Positions 8,666 through 17,707 are shown, counted from the stretch's first letter. The stretch is 64,000 nucleotides of DNA from Rathayibacter sp. VKM Ac-2804 (GCF_009866655.1 NZ_CP047420.1:3906001-3970000); one strand, 5' to 3'. The notes: generated from the sequence alone by a model not told the origin. Numbers and translations: made by a program.

Positions 8666-10111
8666 ATGACGTATCAGGCAGCGAGTGCCAATGCCTTCCG
8701 ATTGGTCGCGGTCGGCGCGAACCGGCTCCTCCGGCTGCTCGGCGAGTGGCAGCAGGGCGAGGGGGCCCTGCACGAGGAGCTCGCCGCGGCGCTGCGCACG
8801 CTCATCCGCAGCGGGGCGCTGCCGTCGGGGTCGCGGCTGCCGTCCGAGCGGATCCTCGGCGCGGCACTCGGCGTCAGCCGCAACACGGTGACCAAGGCGC
8901 TCGACGACCTCCGCGCCGAGGGCCTGCTCTCGAGCCGACGGGGTGACGGGACGTACGTCAGCGCCTCGCGGCATCCGCAGACCAGTCGCGGCGGCGACCG
9001 GCTCCGCTCGTTCGTCGGCGAGGCCGCGGCCGTCGACCGCATCGATCTGCGGAGCGCGGCGCTGCCCGGCCTGCCGATGGTCGCGGACGAGTTCAACGCG
9101 ATCGACAGCTCGCGCACCCGCGATCTCGTGGCCGGCCACGGCTACATCCCGGCGGGTCTCGCCGAGCTCCGGCTAGCGGTCGCCGGGTACTACACCGACC
9201 TCGGACTGCCGACGACGCCGGAGCACATCCTGATCACCTCCGGGGCGCAGCAGGCCCTCCGGCTCGCCGCCGCGGTATTCGTCGCCCCGGGCGCCACGGT
9301 GCTCGTCGAGGAGCCGACGTTCCGCGGGGCCATCGAGTCGCTCAAGGCGCTGGGCGCACGCCTGGTCGGCGTGACCTCCGGACCGGACGGCATCGACGTC
9401 GACGAGCTCGCGAAGCTGACGGTCGCCCTGAAGCCGGTGCTGATCGTGGTGCAGTCCACCGCGCAGAATCCGACGGGCTCGGTGCTCGACCACTTCCGCC
9501 GGAGCCGCCTGGCCACCCTCTCGGCGCGGCACGGCGTTCCGGTCATCGACGACGCTACGCTCGCCGACACGATCATCGACGGCGAGCGCCGTCCCATCCC
9601 GCTCGCCGCGGGCGGGGAGTTGATCATGACCGTCGGCTCGGTGAGCAAGTCGTTCTGGGGCGGGCTGCGCGTCGGCTGGCTGCGCGCCCGGCCGGACCTC
9701 GTCGCCGAGCTCGCCGCGGTGAAGGGCGGCGAGGATCTGGGCACCTCGGTCCTCGCGCAGATCGTGGCCGCGCGGCTGCTCGGGCGGATCGAGCGCGCTC
9801 GCGACGAGCGGCTGCTCCTGCTGTCGGAGCACCGGCGCCTGGTGCTCGACGCCGTGGCGGAGCACCTGCCGAGCTGGTCGCCGCAGATCCCGCAGGGCGG
9901 CGGCTCGCTCTGGATCAAGCTCCCCGAGCCTCGCGCGACCGCCCTGGCGCAGCGTGCGGAGCGGGCGGGGGTGCGGATCCTTCCCGGTCCGACCTTCAGC
10001 GTCGACGACCGCCTCGACGACCACGTCCGGATCTCCTACGCCAACGACCCGGCGCTCACCCGGGCCGGGATCGAGATCCTGGCGACGACCTGGAACACGC
10101 TTCCCGACTGA
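8666..10111 (+). CDS. MocR-type GntR/aminotransferase-fold transcriptional regulator
   Basis: A 481-aa fusion of an N-terminal GntR winged helix (residues about 35-100, with SERILGAALGVSRNTVTKAL as recognition region) and a PLP aminotransferase-like domain (residues 110-480). The domain has the AQNPTGS substrate loop, the DDATLAD aspartate region, and GSVSKSFWGGLRVGW containing the PLP-binding lysine. Such proteins sense an amine or PLP adduct and control adjacent catabolic genes. ATG 8666 is favoured by promoter spacing; GTG 8660 is an alternative. It is divergent from the Tm-1/PEP-hydrolase pair and upstream of the oxidoreductase/ABC operon, so it probably regulates one or both. Confidence 0.9.
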   Translation: MTYQAASANAFRLVAVGANRLLRLLGEWQQGEGALHEELAAALRTLIRSGALPSGSRLPSERILGAALGVSRNTVTKALDDLRAEGLLSSRRGDGTYVSASRHPQTSRGGDRLRSFVGEAAAVDRIDLRSAALPGLPMVADEFNAIDSSRTRDLVAGHGYIPAGLAELRLAVAGYYTDLGLPTTPEHILITSGAQQALRLAAAVFVAPGATVLVEEPTFRGAIESLKALGARLVGVTSGPDGIDVDELAKLTVALKPVLIVVQSTAQNPTGSVLDHFRRSRLATLSARHGVPVIDDATLADTIIDGERRPIPLAAGGELIMTVGSVSKSFWGGLRVGWLRARPDLVAELAAVKGGEDLGTSVLAQIVAARLLGRIERARDERLLLLSEHRRLVLDAVAEHLPSWSPQIPQGGGSLWIKLPEPRATALAQRAERAGVRILPGPTFSVDDRLDDHVRISYANDPALTRAGIEILATTWNTLPD

Positions 10112-10124
10112 GGGCGCCCCGTGG

Positions 10125-10144
10125 GCCAACGTGCCCGTATTGGC
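10125..10144. promoter_or_regulatory. Possible operator with inverted GCCAA/TTGGC arms
   Basis: The sequence gccaacgtgcccgtattggc has 5-bp inverted arms. It lies in the 140-bp gap between the MocR gene and the oxidoreductase operon, so it could bind that or another regulator. The arms are short and may be chance. Confidence 0.3.
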
Positions 10145-10251
10145 TCTCTCCTCGACCGGATCGGCCCTCCAGGCTGAACTCGAAGCGGCGACCGTGCCGC
10201 TCGACGCCGAGGTCGAACACCCTGACCTCGTCGTCCGACGAGGAGGTCCGG

Positions 10252-11322
10252 ATGAACGACAGCGCACGAGTGACCGACAGCGCAGGACGAACCGACAGCG
10301 CAGAGCAGAACGACGGCGCAGAGCAGACGAGACGGCACCGCATCGCGGTGGTGGGCGCCGGTGGCGTCAGCGAGATGCATTTCGACGGCTTCCGCCTGCG
10401 GCCCGAGCGGATCGACGTGGTCGCCGTGATCGACCCCTCGCCCGAGCGGCGGGAGTGGGCCACCTCGACCTACGGCGTGCCGAGCGCCTTCGCGAGCATC
10501 GCCGAGGCCCTCGCGGCCGTCGAGTTCGACGTCGCGGTGGTCTGCACCCCGAGCCACGTCCGGCTCGAGACCGTCCGCGAGCTCGCCGCGGCCGGCAAGC
10601 ACCTCCTGGTCGAGAAGCCCTTCGCCGACGGGATCGACGAGGCGCGCGAGCTGGTGCGCATCACCGATAAGGCGGGAGTGCAGCTGGCGGTCGACCAGAA
10701 CTTCCGCGAGCACTACGGCTTCGAGCTCGCCCGCGAGCTGATCCAGGCGGGCCGGATCGGCCGGGTCCGCGTGATCAACCACCGCGAGCTGATGCATCGC
10801 GTCGATGAGGGCTGGCGCAACGATCAGCCCCACCACGCGCTGATGGTGATGGGCGTGCACTGGCTCGACGGCTTCCGCCGGCTGATCGACCAGGACGCCA
10901 CCTGGCTCACCGCGACCACCTTCTCGTCGCCGTCCGTCCCCGCTGTCGGTGAGACGGACGCGAACCTGCAGATCCGGTTCGGCGACGTCACCGTCACCTA
11001 CACCGACAGCTTCTCGAGCTGGATCACCCAGTGGGACACCGTCGTCCTCGGCGACGAGGGCACCCTGCACATCACCGGCGGCGGCATCGTCCTGGCCGGC
11101 CCCGACGGCACGGAGCGGATCGAGAACCCGCTGTCGACGGGCGAGGCGAAGCCGCTCACCGCCTACGGTGCGCTGGCCGGCCTCCTCGACGCCGTCGAGA
11201 CCGGGGTCGAGGCGCCCAACTCCGGCCGCGACAACCTCAAGACCGTCTCCCTGATCGACGGGGCCTACCGCTCGGCCGAGACGGGTGCGCCGATCGATCT
11301 GGTGAACGGGCTCCTGCCGTGA
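10252..11322 (+). CDS. Gfo/Idh/MocA-family oxidoreductase
   Basis: A 356-aa NAD(P)-dependent sugar or polyol dehydrogenase-like protein. The Rossmann motif VVGAGGVSEMH lies at about residues 29-39, and the EKPF motif typical of the family (LVEKPFADG) near residue 122. The C-terminal half is the alpha/beta substrate domain with a HHALMVMGVHWLDGF stretch supplying candidate catalytic His/Asp residues. The first 26 residues are odd: a hydrophilic series of short D-S-A/T repeats (DSARVTDSAG...TDSAEQ) before the fold begins. A true start nearer the Rossmann strand cannot be excluded, but no in-frame ATG or GTG with a better ribosome site is seen. It heads the operon with the importer. Confidence 0.85.
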   Translation: MNDSARVTDSAGRTDSAEQNDGAEQTRRHRIAVVGAGGVSEMHFDGFRLRPERIDVVAVIDPSPERREWATSTYGVPSAFASIAEALAAVEFDVAVVCTPSHVRLETVRELAAAGKHLLVEKPFADGIDEARELVRITDKAGVQLAVDQNFREHYGFELARELIQAGRIGRVRVINHRELMHRVDEGWRNDQPHHALMVMGVHWLDGFRRLIDQDATWLTATTFSSPSVPAVGETDANLQIRFGDVTVTYTDSFSSWITQWDTVVLGDEGTLHITGGGIVLAGPDGTERIENPLSTGEAKPLTAYGALAGLLDAVETGVEAPNSGRDNLKTVSLIDGAYRSAETGAPIDLVNGLLP

Positions 11323-12278
11323 CCACCGTGCTGGAGCCGGCGCGTCGCACGCCCGCACCGCCGCCCGCGGTGACCCCGCCGGCGCGCACTCCCGTCGCGG
11401 CGTTCCGCGAGCTCCTCCAGGTCCGCGCCTTCGCGATCCCGCTGCTCCTCGTGTTCGCGGTGCTGTTCGCGTATCCGCTGGTGCAGTCGCTCTACTGGAG
11501 CTTCACCGACTTCGGCGGCTACAGCACCGAGGTGTCCTTCGTCGGCCTCGACAACTACGCGGCGATCTTCACCGACCCGTCGATGATCGCCGGCCTCGGC
11601 TTCACGATCCTCTTCACGCTCGGCACGACGGTCCTCGTCACGGTGATCGCGATCCCGGCCGCGGTCGTGCTCAACCGGGCCTTCCTCGGCCGGAACTTCG
11701 TGCGCTCGGTCTTCTTCTTCCCGTCGATCCCGAGCGTCGCGATCCTCGGCCTCGTCTGGGGGTTCATCCTCTCGCCGCTCGGCTCCGGCGCCCTGAACTC
11801 GCTGCTGCGGAGCACCCTCGGCATCGGACCCGTGCCGTGGCTGTCCGACTCCGCGCTCGCCCAGCTCTCGGTGATCGTGGTGGGGGTGTGGTCGACCGCC
11901 GGCTGGCACGCGATCCTCTACCTCGCCTACCTGCAGTCCATCCCGGCCGATCTCTACGAGGTCGCGACGGTGGACGGGGCGAGCGCCCTGCAGAAGTTCC
12001 GGCACATCACCGTTCCGCTGCTCACCCCGGCGCTGACGATCAGCTGCCTGCTGCTGATGACCAGCGGCCTCAAGGTCTACGAGCTGCCGTTCACGCTGAC
12101 CAGCGGCGGGCCCGGATTCTCGACCAACACGATCACGCAGACGATCATCCAGAACGGCATCTCGCAGGCCCAATTCGGCCGAGCCTCGGCCCTGGCCGTC
12201 GTCTTCATGCTGCTCGTCGGCGCCATCGTCGCCGTGCAGCTCCTGCTCTCGAACCGACTCGAACGGAGGACGTCATGA
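11319..12278 (+). CDS. Carbohydrate ABC transporter permease, MalF type
   Basis: A 319-aa membrane subunit of a CUT1-type sugar importer. Six or so hydrophobic segments follow a Pro/Ala-rich cytoplasmic N-terminus. The EAA loop is visible as YEVATVDGASALQKFRHITV near residue 212, and SGGPGFSTNTITQ follows in the last third, as usual for MalF-like proteins. The GTG start at 11319 overlaps the oxidoreductase stop in a GTGA arrangement. It pairs with the MalG-type protein encoded next. No ATPase gene is in the operon, so a shared ATPase is likely. Confidence 0.92.
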   Translation: MTTVLEPARRTPAPPPAVTPPARTPVAAFRELLQVRAFAIPLLLVFAVLFAYPLVQSLYWSFTDFGGYSTEVSFVGLDNYAAIFTDPSMIAGLGFTILFTLGTTVLVTVIAIPAAVVLNRAFLGRNFVRSVFFFPSIPSVAILGLVWGFILSPLGSGALNSLLRSTLGIGPVPWLSDSALAQLSVIVVGVWSTAGWHAILYLAYLQSIPADLYEVATVDGASALQKFRHITVPLLTPALTISCLLLMTSGLKVYELPFTLTSGGPGFSTNTITQTIIQNGISQAQFGRASALAVVFMLLVGAIVAVQLLLSNRLERRTS

Positions 12279-13165
12279 GCCGCACCGTCGCCGCTCCCGC
12301 GACCGCCCCCGATCCTGCGGCTGCCCCCGCGCGCACCGCCGTCCGGCGCTCGGAGCTCCTGCGGCCGGGTGCCCTGCTCACCAGCGCGATCATGCTGCCG
12401 CTGGCGCTGATCGTCGGCCTGCCGTTCTACTACATCGTCGTCAACACCTTCAAGACGCAGGCCGAGACGGCCGCCGCTCCGCTCGCGCTGCCGACGGTCT
12501 GGCGGCTCGACACGTACACCCGCGTCATAGAGAGCGTGCCGATCGTGCAGGCCTTCGGCAACACGCTGCTGGTGACCGCGGTGTCCATCATGCTGATGCT
12601 GCTGATCGGCTCGCTGGCCGCCTTCTCGGTGATCCTGCGCCGGTCGCGGTTCGTCACGATCGTCTTCGTGATCGCCTTCCTCGTGCCCGGGCAGGTGACG
12701 CTGATCCCGCTCTACCGGCTCTTCGCACAGCTCGGGCTCGTCGACTCGCTGTGGGGGCTGATCCTGATGTACACCGCAGGATCCGTCTTCTGCTACTTCC
12801 TCATCGTCGGCTACATGCGCACCATTCCGGGCGAGATGATCGAGGCCGCCAAGCTCGACGGCGCGAGCCCGTTCCAGATCTACTGGCGCATCGCGCTGCC
12901 GCTCATCCGGCCGATCCTGATCACGGTCGGCGTGTTCCAGACGATGTGGGTGTGGAACGACTTCCTCACCCCGGTCGTCTTCCTCAGCTCCCCGCAGAAC
13001 CAGACGCTGGTGCTGCAGGTGTACAAGGCGGTCGGCGAGTTCTCGGTCGACTGGCCGGCGTTCCTCGCCCTCTCCGTCCTCGCCCTGATCCCGATGGTGA
13101 TCTTCTTCGTCGCCATGCAGCGGCACATCGTGAACGGCCTCCTCGCCGGCAGCGTCAAGGGCTGA
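12275..13165 (+). CDS. Carbohydrate ABC transporter permease, MalG type
   Basis: A 296-aa second membrane subunit of the same CUT1 importer. After an Ala/Pro-rich N-terminus of about 30 residues there are six hydrophobic segments. The EAA loop reads MIEAAKLDGASPFQIYWRIA near residue 190, and VWNDFLTPVVFL in the last third is the classic MalG landmark. ATG 12275 overlaps the previous stop by 4 bp and has GGAGGA just upstream. It is followed, after a striking pyrimidine-rich gap, by the binding-protein gene. Confidence 0.92.
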   Translation: MSRTVAAPATAPDPAAAPARTAVRRSELLRPGALLTSAIMLPLALIVGLPFYYIVVNTFKTQAETAAAPLALPTVWRLDTYTRVIESVPIVQAFGNTLLVTAVSIMLMLLIGSLAAFSVILRRSRFVTIVFVIAFLVPGQVTLIPLYRLFAQLGLVDSLWGLILMYTAGSVFCYFLIVGYMRTIPGEMIEAAKLDGASPFQIYWRIALPLIRPILITVGVFQTMWVWNDFLTPVVFLSSPQNQTLVLQVYKAVGEFSVDWPAFLALSVLALIPMVIFFVAMQRHIVNGLLAGSVKG

Positions 13166-13220
13166 CCCCTCCCTCTCTCTCCTTCTTCCTTCCTCTCTCC
13201 TCCAGAAAGCGAATCCTGCA

Positions 13221-14468
13221 ATGACGCACAGATCCCGCACCCGCACCCGACTGCGCACCGCCTTTCTCGGCGGTGTCGCGCTCGCCCTCGTGCTGAGCGG
13301 CTGCTCCGCCGCCGGTGGCGACGGCCGCACGACCCTCACCTTCATGACCTGGGACAGCCCCGAGGTCATGGAGCCGGTGGTCGCCGCCTTCGAGGAGGCG
13401 AATCCGGACATCCGCGTCGAGGTCTCGCACGCGCCTCCGGTCGCCGAGTACATCTCGACGCTGCAGAACCGACTCCTGGCCGGCACCGCCGCCGACGTCT
13501 TCGTGATGGGCTCCGAGAACAAGACGAACCTCATCGACGGCGAGCTCGTCGTCGACATCACCGACGAGCCCTACATGGACGTCGTCGCGCCCCTGAACAA
13601 AGAGATCCGCGGCAGGGACGGCCGCACCTACGGCCTCTCGATCTCGTCCTGGTCGACGGGGCTGGCCTACGACGCCGATCTCGTGGCGTCGCTCGGCTAC
13701 GACGAGTTCCCGACCGAGTGGGACGACTTCGTGCAGCTGCTCCGCGACATCAAGGAGACGGGCACGACCCCGTACCTCGAGCCGTGGAGCGCGCTGCCCG
13801 ACAGCATCGCCTCGAGCGTCGGCGCCGCGAACGCCCGCAACGGCGTCAGCGATCTCGACGCCTTCGACGGCGGCGGCTCCTTCGAGGAGAACTGGGCGGA
13901 GCCGCTCGGCCAGTGGGCCGAGCTGTTCGACGGGGGCCTGATCTCGCAGGACGTCGTCGGAGTGAACGGCGACCAGGTGCTGGAGGAGTTCGTCACCGGG
14001 CGCGCCGCGATGATCCCGATGGGTCCGTGGAACGTCACGAAGGTGCCGGAGCTGAACCCCGACCTGAACTGGGCGATCGCGGGCTTCCCGCAGCCCGACG
14101 GCGAGCCGTGGTTCTCGGGCAACGCCTCGCCCGGCTGGGTGATCAACGCGAAGGCGAAGCAGCCGGAGGCCGCGCAGGCGTTCCTCGGCTTCCTCGCCAG
14201 CCCCGAGGGCGTCGCCTCCTTCCAGAAGGCGACCAACTCGATGACGACGACGACCAACTACGAGCCCGCGATCGACGAGCACCTCGCGCCCAACCTGCTC
14301 GCCCTGCAGGAGGACCGGGTGTACCTGCCGCAGGCAGCCTGGCCGCGCTATCAGGACGCGCTGAACGTCGAGATGGTCGCGCAGCTGCAGCTGATGGCGC
14401 AGGGGCAGCTGACTCCCGCCGAGGTCGGGGCGGCGCTGGACGCGAAGGTCGCGCAGCTCGGGGGCTGA
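13221..14468 (+). CDS. Carbohydrate ABC transporter substrate-binding lipoprotein
   Basis: A 415-aa extracellular solute-binding protein (family 1). The signal ends in the lipobox LVLSGC around residues 24-29, followed by the mature start TTLTFMTWDSPEVMEPVV. Later landmarks are AADVFVMGSENK and a GPWNVTKVPEL segment, both normal for CUT1 binding proteins. It is the third subunit of the importer. The 55-bp gap upstream is almost pure C/T, and the downstream gap holds a strong terminator, so this gene can be expressed at a level different from its neighbours. Ligand unknown; oxidoreductase and isomerase neighbours suggest a sugar or sugar acid. Confidence 0.92.
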   Translation: MTHRSRTRTRLRTAFLGGVALALVLSGCSAAGGDGRTTLTFMTWDSPEVMEPVVAAFEEANPDIRVEVSHAPPVAEYISTLQNRLLAGTAADVFVMGSENKTNLIDGELVVDITDEPYMDVVAPLNKEIRGRDGRTYGLSISSWSTGLAYDADLVASLGYDEFPTEWDDFVQLLRDIKETGTTPYLEPWSALPDSIASSVGAANARNGVSDLDAFDGGGSFEENWAEPLGQWAELFDGGLISQDVVGVNGDQVLEEFVTGRAAMIPMGPWNVTKVPELNPDLNWAIAGFPQPDGEPWFSGNASPGWVINAKAKQPEAAQAFLGFLASPEGVASFQKATNSMTTTTNYEPAIDEHLAPNLLALQEDRVYLPQAAWPRYQDALNVEMVAQLQLMAQGQLTPAEVGAALDAKVAQLGG

Positions 14469-14475
14469 CGCTCTC

Positions 14476-14510
14476 GGCGCCCGGCCTGTCCGGGCCGGGC
14501 GCCCCTTTTC
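14476..14510 (+). terminator. Rho-independent terminator or attenuator inside the sugar operon
   Basis: GGCGCCCGGCC (14476-14486) pairs perfectly with GGCCGGGCGCC (14493-14503) around a 6-nt loop and is followed by CCTTTTCTT. It lies between the binding-protein gene and the cupin gene on the same strand, so it probably reduces rather than abolishes downstream expression, unless the cupin gene has its own promoter. Confidence 0.85.
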
Positions 14511-14540
14511 TTACTTGATGACACTGACGGAGGAGACGAC

Positions 14541-14915
14541 ATGATCGAGAACCAGACCCGCCGCGGCGGCTTCGTGCCCGCCGGAGGCGCCACCACGGTC
14601 CCGCAGGACTGGGGCCGGCTCGAGTGGATGATCGCCGGATCGGAGGGGAACTCCGACGTCCTCACCGTCGGCAAGTGCTTCATCCAGCCCGGCCGCAACA
14701 ATCCGGTGCATCACCACCCCAACTGCGACGAGGTGCTCACCGTGATCCGCGGCCGCATCCGCAACCGGGTGAACGACGACTACGTCGAGATGGGGCCGGG
14801 TGACACCATCTCCATCCCGCTTGGCGCCACCCACAACGCCGTGAACATCGGCGACGAGGAGTGCGAGCTGCTCATCGTGTTCGACACGGCCGAGCGCGAG
14901 GTGATCGGAGAATGA
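14541..14915 (+). CDS. Cupin-domain protein
   Basis: A 124-aa single-domain cupin. The metal-binding motif 1 is visible as HHHPNCDEVLTVIRG (residues about 56-70) and motif 2 as GDTISIPLGATHNAVN (about 87-102), giving the His/Glu/His ligands. Such small cupins isomerise or bind sugars. In this operon it may act as a sugar epimerase/isomerase or a ligand-binding accessory protein. The ATG follows GGAGGAGACGAC, a strong ribosome site. It overlaps the next gene by 4 bp, so the two are coupled. Confidence 0.88.
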   Translation: MIENQTRRGGFVPAGGATTVPQDWGRLEWMIAGSEGNSDVLTVGKCFIQPGRNNPVHHHPNCDEVLTVIRGRIRNRVNDDYVEMGPGDTISIPLGATHNAVNIGDEECELLIVFDTAEREVIGE

Positions 14916-15688
14916 GCGTGTCGCGGCCGGCGCGGCTGGCGTTCTCGAAGTTCCTGGAGCCTGCGGAGGTTCCGGTGCTCGTGTCGAGCTTCCGGGCGGA
15001 GGGGTACGAGGGGCTGCAGCTGAAGGGGGCGCAGTACGCCGAGTACGTGGGAGATCCTTCTCGTGCCTTGGCTTCGCTGGGGGAGGATCCGGGGATCTAC
15101 TCGGCGCTGATCACCGGGGATTCGCTGGACGAGGCGGGGCAGGAGCGGATCGCGGCGACCATCGCGTTCGCCGCGGCGGTGGGGGCCGAGCGGATCGTGT
15201 TCTGCCACGGGCATCCGCATGAGGGGGTGGATGCCGCGATGCGGCGCTCGTTCGCGTCGACCCTGACCGATATCGCCTCTCGGTCGCGGGACGCCGGCGT
15301 GGCGTTCTCGCTGCACCACCACACGGACCAGCCGGTGATGGAGCTGGCTGACTTCCGCGAGTTCTTCGACGGGATGGAGCCGGGGGTGCTCGGGCTGACC
15401 GTGGACACGGCGCATCTGGCGCGGTCGGGGATCGAGGATCTGCCCGGGTTCATCGACGAGTTCGGAGCGTTCGTGGACAACCTGCATCTGAAGGACTACT
15501 CGGTGCCGGTCGGGCGGGACGGGGAGTGGCGGATCGCCGGGGAAGGCGTGCTCGACCTGGACGGTGTGCTGGCCGCGCTCGGGCGGGCGGGGTACGCCGG
15601 GTGGATCTGTGCGGACGAGGAGAGTGAGGCGACCCTGGAGGAGGGGCTGCGGCGGTCGCGGGAGTGGCTGCGGCGGCAGCGGGGGTGA
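14912..15688 (+). CDS. Sugar phosphate isomerase/epimerase (xylose isomerase-like TIM barrel)
   Basis: A 258-aa AP-endonuclease-2-like TIM barrel. Metal-site landmarks are FSLHHHTDQP near residue 130, LTVDTAHLARSG near 160, and DNLHLKDYSVP near 188, followed by GEGVLDLDGVLAAL, all typical of sugar-acid or inositol-pathway isomerases. ATG 14912 overlaps the cupin stop by 4 bp; a longer reading upstream is within the cupin gene and Arg-rich. It ends the catabolic operon. Codon use changes slightly here (more ggg/ctg runs) but remains native. Confidence 0.88.
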   Translation: MSVSRPARLAFSKFLEPAEVPVLVSSFRAEGYEGLQLKGAQYAEYVGDPSRALASLGEDPGIYSALITGDSLDEAGQERIAATIAFAAAVGAERIVFCHGHPHEGVDAAMRRSFASTLTDIASRSRDAGVAFSLHHHTDQPVMELADFREFFDGMEPGVLGLTVDTAHLARSGIEDLPGFIDEFGAFVDNLHLKDYSVPVGRDGEWRIAGEGVLDLDGVLAALGRAGYAGWICADEESEATLEEGLRRSREWLRRQRG

Positions 15689-16500
15689 GGAGGGATGGTG
15701 CGGGCTTGGGTGTGACCGTCGGTCCGGCCCACTGAGGCTCTTGAGCTAAGCCAGCAAGGGGGCTCCAATTTCCGCGCCCCCTCAACGTTTCGCCAGACCA
15801 CAAGTTCGCGAGGAGCCGCGATCCTGCAAGCTCAGCCCGACGGCTGGGACAATCTCCTGACGATCGTCCGCTTCCGTCTCGTTCGCCACCCTGTTCAAGC
15901 GCCCCGTTCTTTCCGTTTTCTCTACACGACCCGGCAATCGTCGAGGCGCCAATGGACCCCTTCAAAACATCGGCAGGATGCTTTTCATCCCCACCTGCCG
16001 AGCACCTGACATCTATCGCCCTCAGCCGGAGACGATCGGGGCCCAGCGGGTGGTGAAACGGCGACAGACCGCTCAACGGCCCCGCCGTACTTCGCCGCAC
16101 CTGTAAAGCGCATCAGAATCGTGCACTGCCCTTCGACGCGCTCCAGCTCTCATGCGCGCTGCGGAAGCAACCGGCGCACAATGACGGTACGAGCTTCCGC
16201 CGGACCCACAGCAGCTGCGGATGGGTGGGCGGACCTGGGGGGGGGCGTCACCGAGGCTCCCAGCGCAACCTCCCACGACACGGCTTGCCCTCGAGGGTCG
16301 ACACCACCGTCATACACCGAGGACGCCAACGACCAGTCGCAACGCAGCGCCACCAAGACCCAAGGTGCCGACCGGCGACTCGACCCGCGGCCCGGGGCCG
16401 GGGCCCGTCAAGACGCCACCTCGACGCGCCTGGTGGCCCACGAGCATCCGGCGCTTCGGTAGTCTGATCGCACGGGGGAACGAGCGGCGAGGAGCGTAAC
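15689..16500. other. Gene-poor left flank of the low-GC island
   Basis: I see no convincing gene in these 812 bp. Short open frames on both strands have no recognisable domain and poor composition. Base composition drops visibly from about 15730 onward. A weak hairpin (aagggggc...gcgcccccc at about 15756-15781) could end the upstream operon. The last 50 bp contain a possible -10 (tagtct, 16460-16465) and the ribosome site aggag (16490-16494) of the methyltransferase. Confidence 0.6.
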
Positions 16501-17511
16501 TTGTACTTGGGTGAGCCGCACAACAATTCTGAGTCAACAGATCTCGACAACGCGATTGCTCCTACTTCACGCCCATTGCCCTCGGTATCAATTGGCGACG
16601 CCTTCGACAAAGTCGTGCAGCTAGCGCCTCTTTCGGTGGACTGCGTTGTAACCAGCCCGCCATACTGGGGTCTCCGGTCGTATGGGCACATACACGACGA
16701 CTCGGTGCTAGACCGGTGGACATCGGCGCATCCTAGTATTCTCAAAACGGCGATGGCGAATCACGCGCCCGGTTACGCCTGGTACCGCGCAAATGGTGGT
16801 GTTCTCGGGTTGGAGCCTTACCCACAATGGTTTATAGGCCACCTCGTCGAGATCTTTGAGCGCCTGAAACCGTCCCTGAAAACTACCGCAAGCATCTGGG
16901 TCAACTTGGGCGACACTTACTTTGCGCGGTGGTCGAGCATCCGATCCGATGGACGCCAAGGACTCGGTGCCGGAACTCGAAGCAGACGCCGCACTCCGTC
17001 CGGCGGAGTACTGACCGACAAGCAACTGCTTATGATTCCCGCGCGCTTTGCTATCGCGATGCAAGAAGCGGGATGGATTCTCCGCAACGACGTCATATGG
17101 GCGAAGACAGCTGTACCGCCTCGCGCCGAGGGCGACCGCCTCCGCCTTTCTCATGAGCACTTGTTTCACTTCGTCTTACGCCCAAAAACCGGTAGAGCGA
17201 AGTACTACTACGACGTATCCGCAGCCGAACCAAGAGCTAACGATGTCATTCAAGTCGGAGCCCACAAAGGATCCGACGGACACAGCGCCACATTTCCGAA
17301 GGAACTTGTTCGCCCAAGAATCGAAACCTCCTCCCCGCCCGGCGGTCTTGTCGTCGACCCTTTCTGTGGAACCGGACGCGCTCTAGAAGCCGCAATCGAC
17401 GCAGGGAGGCGTGCATACGGAATCGAGCTTTCTGAGCACTACGCGCGTACTGCTCGACGGAACGTACGACAAGCGAAAGAACGAATTCTAGCGAAAGAAT
17501 CTGATGATTGA
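16501..17511 (+). CDS. Site-specific DNA methyltransferase (SPPY type)
   Basis: A 336-aa beta-class amino-methyltransferase: catalytic motif TSPPYWGLRSYG (residues 51-62) comes first and the SAM-binding motif DPFCGTG (286-292) last. The SPPY form of motif IV favours N4-cytosine, though N6-adenine is possible. GLEPYPQWFIGHLVEIFERL and IWVNLGDTYF are further family stretches. The TTG start at 16501 is supported by AGGAG six bases upstream and by the absence of a better start. It is the first gene of a five-gene, end-overlapping operon. No restriction endonuclease is recognisable nearby, so it is either an orphan or marks self DNA for the downstream ATPase/SIR2 genes. Confidence 0.88.
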   Translation: MYLGEPHNNSESTDLDNAIAPTSRPLPSVSIGDAFDKVVQLAPLSVDCVVTSPPYWGLRSYGHIHDDSVLDRWTSAHPSILKTAMANHAPGYAWYRANGGVLGLEPYPQWFIGHLVEIFERLKPSLKTTASIWVNLGDTYFARWSSIRSDGRQGLGAGTRSRRRTPSGGVLTDKQLLMIPARFAIAMQEAGWILRNDVIWAKTAVPPRAEGDRLRLSHEHLFHFVLRPKTGRAKYYYDVSAAEPRANDVIQVGAHKGSDGHSATFPKELVRPRIETSSPPGGLVVDPFCGTGRALEAAIDAGRRAYGIELSEHYARTARRNVRQAKERILAKESDD

Positions 17512-17707
17512 CGATAAGGCAACGACACGTAATCGGAACGTGGTAGCCGACCTCTCGCGACTGGCCGACGGCCAATCGGCCAGAGAAGTCATCCGACACG
17601 ACGCGTTAGAGGCCATTCTGCGCGAGCTTGACTCTATTCACCCAGAGGCTCCCGACTCTATACTCGCAACGTTGCTCGCAAAGAAGATCAACACACAATG
17701 CGAGTAA
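17504..17707 (+). CDS. Small hypothetical protein in the defence operon
   Basis: A 67-aa hydrophilic, probably helical protein with no signal peptide, no membrane segment and no motif I recognise. It overlaps the methyltransferase gene by 8 bp at its start and the ATPase gene by 10 bp at its end, which makes translational coupling likely and argues that it is a real gene. It begins MIDDKATTRNRN and has a helical stretch ALEAILRELDSIH in the middle. It could be an antitoxin-like, adaptor or regulatory subunit; that is inference only. Confidence 0.65.
   Translation: MIDDKATTRNRNVVADLSRLADGQSAREVIRHDALEAILRELDSIHPEAPDSILATLLAKKINTQCE

Noticed and set aside
15450..16100. 216-codon minus-strand frame overlapping the isomerase gene end
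   Set aside because: Half of it is antisense to a real gene, and the rest has no family feature.
16501..17511. Reading the methyltransferase as part of a type II restriction-modification pair
   Set aside because: No restriction endonuclease is recognisable among the neighbours; the coupled genes are an ATPase and a SIR2 protein.
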